The notes: generated by a model not told the origin, from the sequence alone. A stretch of 52,811 nucleotides of DNA from Streptomyces aurantiacus JA 4570 (GCF_000414115.1 NZ_AOPZ01000519.1:1-52811), one strand, 5' to 3'; positions 8,162 to 16,461 are shown, counted from the first letter of the stretch. Program-made: numbers and translations.

Positions 8162-8253
8162 CTGTCGATCGTCGCGATGTCCCACACTGTCGGGCTTCCG
8201 ATAAAGTGCCAGCTTGTATCGATTATCCGCCATGAGCCGGAGGGGTCCGCCCG

Positions 8254-9066
8254 ATGCAGGAAGCCGCCCGCCTCGTGCCGGAGGCGGCCCACCTCGTGCC
8301 GGAGGACGCCCACCCCGCGCCCGAAGCCGTCCGCCACACCCCCACGGCCCCCACGCACGTCCGCACCCTCGCCGCCGGGGAGCGCATCGACGCCCACCGG
8401 CACGACGACCACCAGATCGTGCTGCCCGGGTCCGGGGTCGTCGCGGTCACCACCGAGGCCGGCACGTGGTTCGCGCCCGGCACCCGCGCCATCTGGGTGC
8501 CCGCGGGCACCGTCCACGCGCACCGCGCCCACGGCCATCTGAACGCGCACTTCGTCGGGCTGCCCCCGGACGAGAATCCGCTCGGCCTGGACGCCCCCAC
8601 CGTCCTGTCGGTCAGCCCGCTGCTGCGCGAGCTGATCGTCGAGTACACCCGCGTACCCGCCGACACCGGGCCCCAACGCCGCCGACTGCGCGCGGTCCTC
8701 CTCGACCAGCTCCGTACGTCGCCCCAGCAGCCGATGCAACTGCCCACGCCCGCCGACCCGCGCCTCGCGGCCGTCTGCGCCCTGGTCCACGACCACCCCG
8801 AAGACCCCCGCACGCTCGCCGCCCTGGGCGCCGCGACCGGCGTCGGCGAACGCACCCTCAGCCGCCTCTTCCGCGCCGAACTCGGCATGACCTTCCCGCA
8901 GTGGCGCACCCAGTCGCGCCTCTACCACGCGCTGCGGATGCTGGCGGACGGCACTCCCGTCACCACCGTTGCGCACCGCTGCGGCTGGTCGTCGACGAGC
9001 GCGTTCATCGACGTCTTCCGCCGCTCCTTCGGCTACACGCCCGGCGCCCACAACCGACGCCCCTGA
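8254..9066 (+). CDS. AraC-family regulator with cupin sensor domain
   Basis: A 270-residue regulator. After a repetitive leader (LVPEAAHLVPEDAHPAPEA) residues about 30-115 form a cupin (AGERIDAHRHDDHQIVLPGSG, FAPGTRAIWVPAGTVHAH) with a His cluster. Residues about 165-268 are the two AraC helix-turn-helices (GVGERTLSRLFRAELGMTF and a second around TTVAHRCGWSSTSAFIDVFRR, ending GYTPGAHNRR). It diverges from the broken Fsr-like exporter; AraC/exporter pairs of this type are common and the regulator presumably controled that gene. GGAGG lies 9 nt before the ATG. The leader repeat is a 24-nt near-duplication in the DNA. Confidence 0.88.
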   Translation: MQEAARLVPEAAHLVPEDAHPAPEAVRHTPTAPTHVRTLAAGERIDAHRHDDHQIVLPGSGVVAVTTEAGTWFAPGTRAIWVPAGTVHAHRAHGHLNAHFVGLPPDENPLGLDAPTVLSVSPLLRELIVEYTRVPADTGPQRRRLRAVLLDQLRTSPQQPMQLPTPADPRLAAVCALVHDHPEDPRTLAALGAATGVGERTLSRLFRAELGMTFPQWRTQSRLYHALRMLADGTPVTTVAHRCGWSSTSAFIDVFRRSFGYTPGAHNRRP

Positions 9067-9100
9067 CGGCGCGGTGGTCGCAGGTGCTTAGGATGCCGTC

Positions 9101-9694
9101 ATGGCTGATCCGGACCCCTCGACCCGTCCCTCCGCGCGGGATCCGGAGCTGGGCTTCCCGCCGCCCGGCGAAGTGCTGCACCGGCTGCGTACGCAGCGGG
9201 GCATGTCGCTGCGTCAGGTTGCCGCGGAGTGCGGGCTCTCGGTGTCGTTCCTGGCGTCCCTGGAGCGCGGCGAGACCGACATCGCGCTGGAGCGGCTCGG
9301 CCGGCTCGCGAAGGTCTTCGACCACGACGTCGGCTCGTTCCTCGGCTTCTCCCGCGGCCGGGCCACGCCCTCGGTCTTCCCGAGGGAGGAACAGGAGACG
9401 CTGAACCGGGCCCCCGGAGTCGTCTACCGCGTGCTGCGCTCCCCGGAGCTCGGATACCAGGTCGTCACCGGTGACTTCCAGCCCGGCTGCGGCCTCACCG
9501 AGGACCTCCAGCACGAGGGCACCGACCTCGTCATGATCACCGGCGGCACCCTCGTGGCCCGCTACAACGGCGTGGACCACGAACTGCGCGCCGGGGACTG
9601 CATCCAGTGGTCGGCCGGACACCCGCACACCTTCCGCAACGACGGCGAGGAACCGGCCCAGATGGTGGTCGTGCTGTTCTCCAGCCTCTACTGA
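9101..9694 (+). CDS. XRE-family regulator with C-terminal cupin
   Basis: A 197-residue two-domain regulator. Residues about 25-85 are an XRE helix-turn-helix (LRTQRGMSLRQVAAECGLSVSFLASLERG), and residues about 125-195 a small cupin (GCGLTEDLQHEGTDLVMITGG, GDCIQWSAGHPHTFRN) whose His residues could bind a metal. Proteins of this plan sense small molecules and often regulate nearby metabolic or transport genes. TAGGAT (9089-9094) lies 6 nt before the ATG and there is no SD, so the message is probably leaderless. A strong terminator follows. It runs 35 bp behind the AraC gene in the same direction but has its own promoter. Confidence 0.88.
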   Translation: MADPDPSTRPSARDPELGFPPPGEVLHRLRTQRGMSLRQVAAECGLSVSFLASLERGETDIALERLGRLAKVFDHDVGSFLGFSRGRATPSVFPREEQETLNRAPGVVYRVLRSPELGYQVVTGDFQPGCGLTEDLQHEGTDLVMITGGTLVARYNGVDHELRAGDCIQWSAGHPHTFRNDGEEPAQMVVVLFSSLY

Positions 9695-9727
9695 CGCTCC
9701 GTCACCTGTCTCGGGCGCCCTCCAACT

Positions 9728-9757
9728 GCCCCACGGACACCCGTCCGTGGGGCTTTC
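9728..9757 (+). terminator. Rho-independent-type terminator after the XRE-cupin gene
   Basis: An 11-bp perfect stem (9728-9738 with 9743-9753), a 4-nt loop and a short T-rich tail lie 34 bp after the stop codon. Confidence 0.8.
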
Positions 9758-9871
9758 TGCTGTGCGGACCGGCGATCCACAACCCTCTCGCGTTGAACAG
9801 TATTCTGTACTAGCGTGCAATTTACCGCACACGATGTGCGCGGTCGACGACACGTTTCCTGGGAGGGACTC

Positions 9872-10549
9872 ATGACTGCGGAGAGCGCAGACATCACGGA
9901 GGTCGCAGCGAACACGGACGTCGCGGAACTGGCCAGGACCTGGGCGGCGGGCTGGGCCGTGTCACGCCGGACACCCCGGCCGACGGAGCTGCCCTGGGGG
10001 GTGTATCTGGCTGTGGGCCGCCCCGAGCGGGTCGGGCGCCATGTGCTGCCGGAGCCGAGTGCGGACGTGGTGCGCGCGGCGGCCGCCTCGGTCGAGACGC
10101 CGTACACCTGGCTGGAGGTCCCCGCCGAGCCGAGCGAGGTCGAGCCCTGGCTCCCGGCGGACTGGGCGATCGACAAGGAGGAGTCGGGCTACCTGATGGC
10201 CGTCGGGCTCCGGCCCGCGGAGCCGGTGGCGCCCGACGGCTACACCGCGTCGATCGAGACGGAGGACGGCGTCACCTTCGTGCGGGTGCACGACGGCGCG
10301 GGACAGCTCGCGGCCCAGGGCCAGATGGCCGTCCTCGGGCACGCGACCGTCGTGGACCGCGTCGTGACGCAGGAGGCCCACCGCCGCCGCGGCCTGGGCG
10401 GCTTCGTCATGCGTACGCTCACCGACGAGGCCCTGGCCCGCGGGGCGAGGATCGGCGTCCTGGGCGCGACCCCCGACGGGCGTGCGCTGTACGAGACGCT
10501 GGGCTGGCACCTGAGCGCGCCGCTGACGTCCTGCGTCTACCGGCCCTGA
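9872..10549 (+). CDS. GNAT-family N-acetyltransferase
   Basis: A 225-residue protein with a C-terminal GNAT domain (about residues 140-220): AVLGHATVVDRVVTQEAHRRRGLGGFVMRTLTDEALARG is the acetyl-CoA-binding motif with the R/Q-x-x-G-x-G/A pattern, and GRALYETLGWHL is motif B. The N-terminal about 120 residues resemble the FR47-like acetyltransferases of actinomycetes. Substrate unknown. The ATG at 9872 follows GGGAGG; an in-frame ATG-less extension upstream crosses a likely promoter (TTGAAC near 9793 and a small dyad ACAG/CTGT at about 9798-9809). Confidence 0.83.
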   Translation: MTAESADITEVAANTDVAELARTWAAGWAVSRRTPRPTELPWGVYLAVGRPERVGRHVLPEPSADVVRAAAASVETPYTWLEVPAEPSEVEPWLPADWAIDKEESGYLMAVGLRPAEPVAPDGYTASIETEDGVTFVRVHDGAGQLAAQGQMAVLGHATVVDRVVTQEAHRRRGLGGFVMRTLTDEALARGARIGVLGATPDGRALYETLGWHLSAPLTSCVYRP

Positions 10550-10570
10550 GCGCGGGCGTGCCGGGCGGAG

Positions 10571-11062
10571 TCAGGCGGGGAGGCTCGCCTCGATGGCGGC
10601 GACGACCTCGGGGGAGTCGGGCTCGGTCTTCGGGGAGAAGCGGGCGACGACCTCGCCGTCGGCGGAAACCAAGAACTTCTCGAAGTTCCAGCGGATGTCG
10701 CCGCTGTGGCCCTCGCCGTCCGCCGTCGTGACGAGCCGCTCGTACAGGGCGTGCCGCCCCTCGCCGTTCACGTCGACCTTCTCCGTCATGGGGAAGGTGA
10801 CGCCGTACGTCGCCGAGCAGAACTCGGCGATCTCCTCGGACGTGCCGGGCTCCTGGCCCATGAACTGGTTGCAGGGCACGCCGAGGACGGTGAAGCCGCG
10901 CGCGGCGTACGTCTCCTGGAGGCGCTCCAGGCCCGCGTACTGCGGGGTGAGCCCGCACTTGGAGGCGACGTTGACGATCAGGACGGCCTTGCCCCGGTAC
11001 TGGGAGAGGTCGGCGGGGCCGCCCTGGAGGCTGTCGATTTCTACTGCGTCGTAAACAGACAT
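10571..11062 (-). CDS. Glutathione peroxidase family (thiol peroxidase)
   Basis: A 163-residue peroxidase of the GPx/BtuE family with the peroxidatic cysteine (C36) in NVASKCGLTPQY, the second signature LGVPCNQFMGQEPG, and the conserved Trp in RWNFEKFLV. The Cys-Gln-Trp catalytic set is complete. Actinomycetes lack glutathione, so it most likely uses thioredoxin or mycothiol-linked reduction. It lies 16 nt downstream of a FetB-like permease gene on the same strand and is probably cotranscribed, linking iron export with peroxide defence. Confidence 0.9.
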   Translation of the reverse strand: MSVYDAVEIDSLQGGPADLSQYRGKAVLIVNVASKCGLTPQYAGLERLQETYAARGFTVLGVPCNQFMGQEPGTSEEIAEFCSATYGVTFPMTEKVDVNGEGRHALYERLVTTADGEGHSGDIRWNFEKFLVSADGEVVARFSPKTEPDSPEVVAAIEASLPA

Positions 11063-11078
11063 GAGGCCGAGCGTACGC

Positions 11079-11879
11079 TCAGCCGACTCTGTCGGAGGCC
11101 GGGGGTTCGTCGCGGTGGAGCTTGCCGTACGCGATCAGCTCGACGGTCACGGCGACGGCGACCGCCTGTACGGCCATCAGGGCGATGAGGACGAAGAGCT
11201 GGACCGCGCCCGCCTGCACCGGCGACGCGCCGCCGAGCAGCATGCCGACGAACGCGCCGGGCAGCGTGACCAGGCCGACCGTGCGGGTCTGGTCGAGGCC
11301 GGGCAGGAGCGCGTCGGAGGCGGCGGGGCGGATCACCTCCAGGCGGGCGTCGCGCTCCAGCAGGCCGAGGGCGAGGCCCGCCTCGAACTCGCCCGTCCGG
11401 GTGCGCAGTTCGTCCAGGGCGCGGCGGCCGCCGAGAACGGTCGCCGTGAGCGCGCCGCCGATGAGGATGCCGGTGACCGGGATCATCGCGATGCCGTGGA
11501 CGGGGACGAGGCCCGCCAGGGTCAGCGCGGCGACCACCGGCACGACGGGCACCGCGATGGGCACCGCCGCCCACCACCAGGTGCCGTTCGGAGTGATGCG
11601 CCGCCCGGCCGTACGGGTGGCCACGCCGAACATCAGCAGCAGGAAGGCGAACAGGGCCGCCGTGTGGTGGATCACCCAGCCGATCAGCAGGGACACCACG
11701 GCCAGTTGGGCGGTGGCCCGCACCCCGGCCACGGCGATCTCCCGCGCCCGGCCCCGCGAGTCGTCGGGCGAGAGCCGGAACACGGCGGCCGTCGTCGCCG
11801 CGGCGAGCAGCAGGAGCACCAGGACGACGGCGAGCGTCGCGTTCACGGGCAGCAGGGTCTGAGCAGCGATTTCGCGCAC
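11079..11879 (-). CDS. FetB-like iron-export ABC permease (UPF0014)
   Basis: A 266-residue integral membrane protein with about seven hydrophobic segments. Family landmarks are the ATAQLAVVSLLIGWVIH segment, GRRITPNGTWWW, the cytoplasmic loop LDELRTRTGEFEAGLALG, and LPGLDQTRTVGLVTLPGAFVGMLLGGASP, which is highly characteristic of FetB/YbbM. The E. coli homologue works with the ATPase FetA in iron export and oxidative-stress resistance. No FetA gene is adjacent, so the ATPase must be elsewhere. The downstream peroxidase gene is probably in the same operon. Confidence 0.85.
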   Translation of the reverse strand: MREIAAQTLLPVNATLAVVLVLLLLAAATTAAVFRLSPDDSRGRAREIAVAGVRATAQLAVVSLLIGWVIHHTAALFAFLLLMFGVATRTAGRRITPNGTWWWAAVPIAVPVVPVVAALTLAGLVPVHGIAMIPVTGILIGGALTATVLGGRRALDELRTRTGEFEAGLALGLLERDARLEVIRPAASDALLPGLDQTRTVGLVTLPGAFVGMLLGGASPVQAGAVQLFVLIALMAVQAVAVAVTVELIAYGKLHRDEPPASDRVG

Positions 11880-11958
11880 GTTCTCACCCTAGGCGCGGGG
11901 GCCGTAGGCTCCTCGTACCGGCGTGTTTCGCCGCTCGCGGGCAGCGGCGCCGGACGGG

Positions 11959-11992
11959 ACGTACGCAGGCGAGAGACGTACGCAGGCGAGAG
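11959..11992 (+). repeat. Perfect 17-bp tandem duplication before the mycothiol dehydrogenase gene
   Basis: ACGTACGCAGGCGAGAG is repeated twice without a gap (11959-11975 and 11976-11992), ending 13 bp before the start codon. It duplicates purine-rich sequence close to the ribosome-binding site. Confidence 0.8.
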
Positions 11993-12005
11993 AAGGGCGA
12001 GAGTC

Positions 12006-13091
12006 ATGGCGCAGCAAGTGCGGGGCGTGATCGCACGCGCGAAGGGCGAACCGGTGCGGATCGAGACGATCACGGTGCCGGACCCGGGGCCGGGCGAAGC
12101 CGTGGTGAAAGTCCAGGCGTGCGGGGTCTGTCACACCGACCTGCACTACCGCGAGGGCGGCATCAACGACGACTTCCCCTTCCTGCTCGGACACGAGGCG
12201 GCGGGCGTCGTGGAGTCGGTGGGCGAGGGCGTCACCGAGGTCGCGCCCGGCGACTTCGTGATCCTCAACTGGCGTGCCGTGTGCGGCCAGTGCCGCGCCT
12301 GCAAGCGCGGCCGTCCGCAGTACTGCTTCGCCACGCACAACGCGAAGCAGAAGATGACCCTGGCCGACGGCACCGAGCTCGCGCCCGCCCTCGGCATCGG
12401 CGCGTTCGCGGAGAAGACGCTGGTCGCTGCCGGGCAGTGCACCAAGGTCGACCCGGCGGCGTCCCCGGCCGCGGCGGGACTGCTCGGCTGCGGGGTGATG
12501 GCCGGGCTCGGCGCCGCGATCAACACCGGCGGCGTGGGCCGCGGCGACTCGGTGGCCGTCATCGGCTGCGGCGGCGTCGGCAACGCCGCCGTCGTGGGGG
12601 CCCGCCTCGCCGGTGCCGCGAAGATCATCGCGGTGGACATCGACGACCGGAAGCTGGAGACCGCGCGCGGGCTCGGCGCGACGGACATCGTCAACTCGCG
12701 TTCCGGGGACCCGGTGGAGGCGATCCGCGAGCTGACGGGCGGCTTCGGCGCCGACGTCGTCATCGAGGCGGTCGGCCGCCCGGAGACGTACGAACAAGCC
12801 TTCTACGCCCGGGACTTGGCGGGCACCGTCGTCCTGGTCGGCGTGCCGACACCGGAGATGCGGATCGACCTGCCGCTGCTCGACGTCTTCGGGCGCGGCG
12901 GCGCGCTCAAGTCGAGCTGGTACGGCGACTGCCTGCCCTCGCGGGACTTCCCGATGCTCATCGACCTCTACCGGCAGGGGCGGCTCGACCTCGACGCGTT
13001 CGTGACCGAGACGATCGCGCTCGACGAGGTCGAGAAGGCGTTCGAGCGGATGCACCACGGCGACGTGCTGCGTTCGGTGGTGGTCTTCTGA
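12006..13091 (+). CDS. mscR: S-(hydroxymethyl)mycothiol dehydrogenase
   Basis: A 361-residue zinc-dependent medium-chain dehydrogenase. It oxidises the adduct of formaldehyde and mycothiol to S-formylmycothiol with NAD, and its nitrosomycothiol activity is known in the family. Catalytic zinc ligands are in ACGVCHTDLHYREGG (C42) and LGHEAAGVVESVG; the four-Cys structural zinc loop is CGQCRACKRGRPQYC; the Rossmann motif is AVIGCGGVGNAAVVGA. The sequence SSWYGDCLPSRDFPMLIDLY is typical of this subgroup. The ATG at 12006 follows AGAAGGG. The stop overlaps the ATG of the next gene by one base, coupling it to the hydrolase that completes the pathway. Confidence 0.92.
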   Translation: MAQQVRGVIARAKGEPVRIETITVPDPGPGEAVVKVQACGVCHTDLHYREGGINDDFPFLLGHEAAGVVESVGEGVTEVAPGDFVILNWRAVCGQCRACKRGRPQYCFATHNAKQKMTLADGTELAPALGIGAFAEKTLVAAGQCTKVDPAASPAAAGLLGCGVMAGLGAAINTGGVGRGDSVAVIGCGGVGNAAVVGARLAGAAKIIAVDIDDRKLETARGLGATDIVNSRSGDPVEAIRELTGGFGADVVIEAVGRPETYEQAFYARDLAGTVVLVGVPTPEMRIDLPLLDVFGRGGALKSSWYGDCLPSRDFPMLIDLYRQGRLDLDAFVTETIALDEVEKAFERMHHGDVLRSVVVF

Positions 13092-13765
13092 TGGCCACCG
13101 AGTCCGCCGGGTCCACCGGCTCGTCCGCGCCGTCGGGCGGCGCGCGCGTCGACCACCTCGTCACCTCCGGAACGTTCTCGCTCGACGGCGGCACCTGGGA
13201 CGTCGACAACAACGTCTGGATCGTCGGCGACGACCACGAGGCCGTCGTCATCGACGCCGCCCACGACGCCGAGGCCATCGCGGCCGCCCTGGGCGACCGC
13301 CGCCTGGTCGCGATCGTGTGCACGCACGCCCACGACGACCACGTCGACGCCGCGCCCGCACTCGCCGACCGCACCGGCGCGCCCGTCCTGCTGCACCCCG
13401 ACGACCTGGAGCTGTGGAAGCTCACGCACCCGGACCGCGCTCCGGACGGCGAGCTGGCCGACGGCCAGGAACTGGCCGTCGCCGGCACGGTGTTGCGGGT
13501 CCTGCACACGCCCGGCCACTGCCGCGGCGCGGTCAGCCTGTACGCGCCCGCGCTCGGCACCGTCTTCACCGGGGACACCCTCTTCACGGGCGGCCCCGGT
13601 GCGACGGGCCGCTCCTTCAGTGACTTCCCGACGATCGTGGACTCCATCCGCGACCGGCTCCTGACGCTGCCGCCCGAGACGGTCGTCCGCACCGGGCACG
13701 GCGACAGCACGACCATCGGCGCGGAGGCGCCGCACCTGGAGGAGTGGATCGCGCGCGGCCACTGA
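13091..13765 (+). CDS. MBL-fold hydrolase, probable S-formylmycothiol hydrolase
   Basis: A 224-residue metallo-beta-lactamase-fold hydrolase with THAHDDH (first metal motif), HTPGHCRGA, FTGDTLFTGG and RTGHGDS supplying the remaining metal ligands; the layout is glyoxalase-II-like. Directly downstream of mscR, overlapping it by one base (TGATG), it is the expected hydrolase that releases formate from S-formylmycothiol. The assignment to that step is by context. A hairpin terminator follows, closing the operon. Confidence 0.88.
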   Translation: MATESAGSTGSSAPSGGARVDHLVTSGTFSLDGGTWDVDNNVWIVGDDHEAVVIDAAHDAEAIAAALGDRRLVAIVCTHAHDDHVDAAPALADRTGAPVLLHPDDLELWKLTHPDRAPDGELADGQELAVAGTVLRVLHTPGHCRGAVSLYAPALGTVFTGDTLFTGGPGATGRSFSDFPTIVDSIRDRLLTLPPETVVRTGHGDSTTIGAEAPHLEEWIARGH

Positions 13766-13785
13766 CGGGCACGTGACCTACACCG

Positions 13786-13817
13786 AAGGCCACCTGGGAC
13801 ACCCTGGGTGGCCTTTT
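13786..13817 (+). terminator. Terminator after the mycothiol detoxification operon
   Basis: AAGGCCACC (13786-13794) pairs with GGTGGCCTT (13807-13815) around a 12-nt loop, followed by TTT, 20 bp after the stop codon. Confidence 0.8.
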
Positions 13818-13859
13818 CCATGTCACGCCTGCTGGCAGCACCACGCGATCTCCGATAAG

Positions 13860-13878
13860 TTAGGCAAGGCTTACCTAA
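13860..13878 (+). promoter_or_regulatory. Iron box (DtxR/IdeR/DmdR-type operator)
   Basis: TTAGGCAAGGCTTACCTAA is a 19-bp palindrome with 9-bp arms and one mismatch, an excellent match to the DtxR-family consensus TTAGGTTAGGCTAACCTAA. It ends one base before the purine-rich ribosome-binding sequence of the DUF2470 gene, so iron-bound repressor would block that gene. Confidence 0.85.
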
Positions 13879-13890
13879 TGGAGGTTGAGG

Positions 13891-14607
13891 ATGGGTGTCC
13901 GACACGTCAGCACGACCATGCCCACCGCGGCGGCGCGCGCCCGCTCCGTGCTCGCCACCGCCTGGTCCTGCGCGGTGACCACGGAGATCGGCAGAGACGA
14001 CCTCGTCGGCGCCCACACCGTCAGCGAGCGGGGCGCGGTGCTGCTGCACCCGCCCGAGGACAGCGCGCTCGCCGCCGCGCTGATCTGCGCGCCGCGCGGC
14101 GAACCGTCGACGCTCGTGGAGTTCGCGGACGTCGCGCCGGTGCCGGTCCGGGACCGGGTGCGCTCCCGGCTCTGGCTCTCCGGAACGCTCACGGCCACCC
14201 GCGACCACCTGGTGTTCGAGCCGGCCTGCGCGGTGCTGCACGACAGCAACGGCCGCACCGGAATCGACCTCGAGGAGTTCGCGCTCGCCGACCCGGACCC
14301 GCTCGCCCTCGCCGAGGGCCGGCTGCTCACCCACCTCGCCGACGCCCACCCCGAGGCCGTCGAGCAGCTCACCCGGCTCGTCGCCGCGGACAGCCTGTCC
14401 GGCGTCGTCGCCGTCAAACCGCTGGCCATCGACCGGCACGGTGTGACGCTGCGCCTGGAACGGGTCAGCAGCCAGGCCGATGTGCGCCTGCCGTTCCACG
14501 AACCCGTCGACGACCTGGGCCAGGTCACCGAGCGCATGCACGCGCTGCTCACCAAGGCCCGGCTGCTGCGGCGGCCGGTGCTGCGGCCGGCCCCGCCGGA
14601 GTCCTGA
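13891..14607 (+). CDS. DUF2470-domain, heme-utilisation-like protein under iron control
   Basis: A 238-residue protein. The N-terminal half looks like a flavin-reductase/PNPOx-type split barrel (AHTVSERGAVLLHPPEDSALA, RVRSRLWLSGTLTA), and the C-terminal half (about 150-230) like DUF2470 (LLTHLADAHPEAVEQLTRLV ... AIDRHGVTLRLE ... ADVRLPFHEPVDD). This pairing is found in HugZ/HutZ-type heme-degrading or heme-handling proteins. The ATG at 13891 is 6 nt after GGAGG; an in-frame TTG at 13885 lacks an SD. An iron box overlaps its promoter, supporting a role in iron or heme acquisition. Heme binding has not been shown by any motif I can assign. Confidence 0.8.
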   Translation: MGVRHVSTTMPTAAARARSVLATAWSCAVTTEIGRDDLVGAHTVSERGAVLLHPPEDSALAAALICAPRGEPSTLVEFADVAPVPVRDRVRSRLWLSGTLTATRDHLVFEPACAVLHDSNGRTGIDLEEFALADPDPLALAEGRLLTHLADAHPEAVEQLTRLVAADSLSGVVAVKPLAIDRHGVTLRLERVSSQADVRLPFHEPVDDLGQVTERMHALLTKARLLRRPVLRPAPPES

Positions 14608-14661
14608 CGGTATGCGGGGGCCGGTGCGGGACATCCGTAACCCGCAGGGATGATGGGGCAC

Positions 14662-15273
14662 ATGAGTTCTGCCACCACATCCTCGAGCGAGCCGACGTCC
14701 GCCGGCACCGCCCCCGTCGAACCCGTCGAGGCCCTGATCATCGTCGACACCCAGTCCGGCTTCGTCGTCGGCGACGAAGCCGTGCCCGACGCGGAGCGTC
14801 TGCTGCCGCGCATGGAACAGCTCCTCGCCAAGGCGCGGGCGGCCGGCGCGCTCGTCATCCAGCTGCAGAACGACGGCCCGGAGGGCGCCCTCGACGAACG
14901 CGGCACGCCCACCTGGGAGACGCACTTCCCCGTCGACGCCGAGCGCGGCGAGCTGGTGTTCCACAAGACCGTCGACGACGGCTTCGAGGAGACCGAACTG
15001 GAGGACGTGCTGCGGGCGGAGGGCGTCGGCGCGCTCGCCGTCTGCGGTGTGATGTCGGAGATGTGTGTCAGCGCGACCTCGCGCACCGCCCTGGACCTCG
15101 GCTTCCGGGTGGTCATTCCGCACGACGCCCACGCGACGTACGACATTCCGGCGGCGGCGGGCATCAGCGACGTCGTCCCGGCGGCGACCGTGTCGCGTGT
15201 CGCGGAGTGGGCGCTCGGCGACGAGGTCGAGATCGTGCCGAGCGTGGACGACGTCAGCTTCGTGGCGCTGTAA
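14662..15273 (+). CDS. Isochorismatase-family cysteine hydrolase
   Basis: A 203-residue isochorismatase-like hydrolase. The D-K-C triad is visible: Asp in EALIIVDTQSGFV, Lys in VFHKTVDDGF, Cys in VCGVMSEMCVSATSRTALD, with the cis-peptide region just before. Members hydrolyse amides or vinyl ethers such as nicotinamide, ureidoacrylate or isochorismate; the substrate cannot be told from sequence. In-frame ATGs at 14650 and 14653 are alternatives; none has a strong SD. It lies 54 bp behind the iron-regulated DUF2470 gene, so a siderophore or aromatic-metabolite role is possible but unproven. Confidence 0.83.
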   Translation: MSSATTSSSEPTSAGTAPVEPVEALIIVDTQSGFVVGDEAVPDAERLLPRMEQLLAKARAAGALVIQLQNDGPEGALDERGTPTWETHFPVDAERGELVFHKTVDDGFEETELEDVLRAEGVGALAVCGVMSEMCVSATSRTALDLGFRVVIPHDAHATYDIPAAAGISDVVPAATVSRVAEWALGDEVEIVPSVDDVSFVAL

Positions 15274-15278
15274 GCCCT

Positions 15279-15333
15279 GTACGTGCCGGCGCCGGAACGG
15301 GTCCGGGGGACGGGTTCCGGCGCCGGCACGTAC
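15279..15333. terminator. Strong bidirectional terminator hairpin
   Basis: A 20-bp perfect inverted repeat (15279-15298 with 15314-15333) with a 15-nt loop lies between the isochorismatase-like gene and the convergent PanE-like gene. Confidence 0.85.
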
Positions 15334-15356
15334 TGGTGCGGCGGGGGCGTGCGGCG

Positions 15357-16343
15357 TCAGCCGTTGCCGCCGCCACCCGCCTCCTCGGACCGCGCGGCCA
15401 GCACGCTGGCCACCTCGTACAAGTACCGGTTGACGGGTGTCGGCGTTCCCGCGCGCTCGCCCAGGCGCACCACCGAACCGTTCCACGCGTCGAGCTCCGA
15501 GGGGCGGCCGGCGCGGATGTCGCGGTGGAGGGACGAGGTGCCCGCGGCGGGCTGCTGGTCGATGAAGTCGAGGGTCCGCGCGACGATGTCGTCCGGCAGC
15601 CGGACGTCCATGGCCCGCGCCACCCGCTCGATCTCCGTCATCCCCTCGACCAGCAACTGCCGCGTCCCCGGCCGCGAGCGCAGCACCCCGAACGGGGCGT
15701 CCGTCACCGTGCCGAGCCCGCCGAAGGGCACCACGAACAGGAACTTGGCCCACAGCTCGGCCCAGATGTCGTCGGGCACCGTGGCGTTCACGCCCGCCGC
15801 GGTGAGCGCGGCGCGGAGCCGTTCCACGCGGGGCGTGGCGCGGTTGTCCCACTCGGTGAAGGCCAGGGCGCCGGGGCCGCCCACGTGCCGCACCCGTCCC
15901 GGGCCGTCCAAGTGGGCGATGATCTTCGCGGTGCCGGGCAGCACCGCGTCCCGGCCGACCTCTCGGGCCACCTGCTCCGGCGCCTCGACGCCGTTCTGCA
16001 GCGTCACGACCGCCGTCCCGGAGCCGATCAGCGGCTTCAACGCGTCGATGGCGGGGGGTAGTTGCCAGGTCTTGACGCACAGCAGGACGACGTCGACCTC
16101 TCCGATGTCGCGCGTGTCGTCGCTCGCCCGCGCTGGCGTGACGGTGAAGTCGCCCGCCGGGCTGTCCACGGTCAGGCCCTCGCGCCGCAGCGCCTCCAGA
16201 TGGGCGCCCCGCGCGACGAACCCGACGTCGTGCCCGGCCTCCGCGAGGCGTCCCCCGAAGTAGCCGCCGACCCCGCCGGTGCCGACCACGGCGACCTTCA
16301 GCGCCCCGCCCTCGTCGCCCTTGTCCCGCACGGTTTCCGTCAC
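15357..16343 (-). CDS. 2-dehydropantoate 2-reductase family (PanE/ApbA)
   Basis: A 328-residue NADPH-dependent ketoacid reductase family member: VAVVGTGGVGGYFGGRLAEAGHDV is the Rossmann motif, LLCVKTWQLPPAIDAL contains the catalytic-region Lys, and AKFLFVVPFGGLGTVTDAPFG plus RPSELDAWNGSVVRLGER are the C-terminal landmarks (conserved Lys and Glu). It may make pantoate for CoA or reduce another 2-keto compound; PanE-like paralogues are frequent. The GTG at 16343 follows GGGAGG by 6 nt. It diverges from a CGNR zinc-finger regulator that may control it through the shared 118-bp region. Confidence 0.85.
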   Translation of the reverse strand: MTETVRDKGDEGGALKVAVVGTGGVGGYFGGRLAEAGHDVGFVARGAHLEALRREGLTVDSPAGDFTVTPARASDDTRDIGEVDVVLLCVKTWQLPPAIDALKPLIGSGTAVVTLQNGVEAPEQVAREVGRDAVLPGTAKIIAHLDGPGRVRHVGGPGALAFTEWDNRATPRVERLRAALTAAGVNATVPDDIWAELWAKFLFVVPFGGLGTVTDAPFGVLRSRPGTRQLLVEGMTEIERVARAMDVRLPDDIVARTLDFIDQQPAAGTSSLHRDIRAGRPSELDAWNGSVVRLGERAGTPTPVNRYLYEVASVLAARSEEAGGGGNG

Positions 16344-16422
16344 GAAGAACCTCCCCTGGCTCCCGCTCGCCGCAGACGAGCCCGGCCGTGCGTCCGCAGG
16401 CCGGTCGCCACACCTTAGTCGA

Positions 16423-16455
16423 GTTACTGGTTGAAGGGGTAACACCTGCTAGCGT
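16423..16455 (+). promoter_or_regulatory. Leaderless promoter and dyad operator of the CGNR regulator
   Basis: A TAGCGT -10 element (16450-16455) lies 6 nt before the ATG at 16462, with CTGGTT 17 nt further upstream. GTTAC (16423-16427) and GTAAC (16439-16443) form an inverted repeat over the -35/spacer, suitable for autorepression and control of the divergent reductase. Confidence 0.5.
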
Positions 16456-16461
16456 GCGTCC

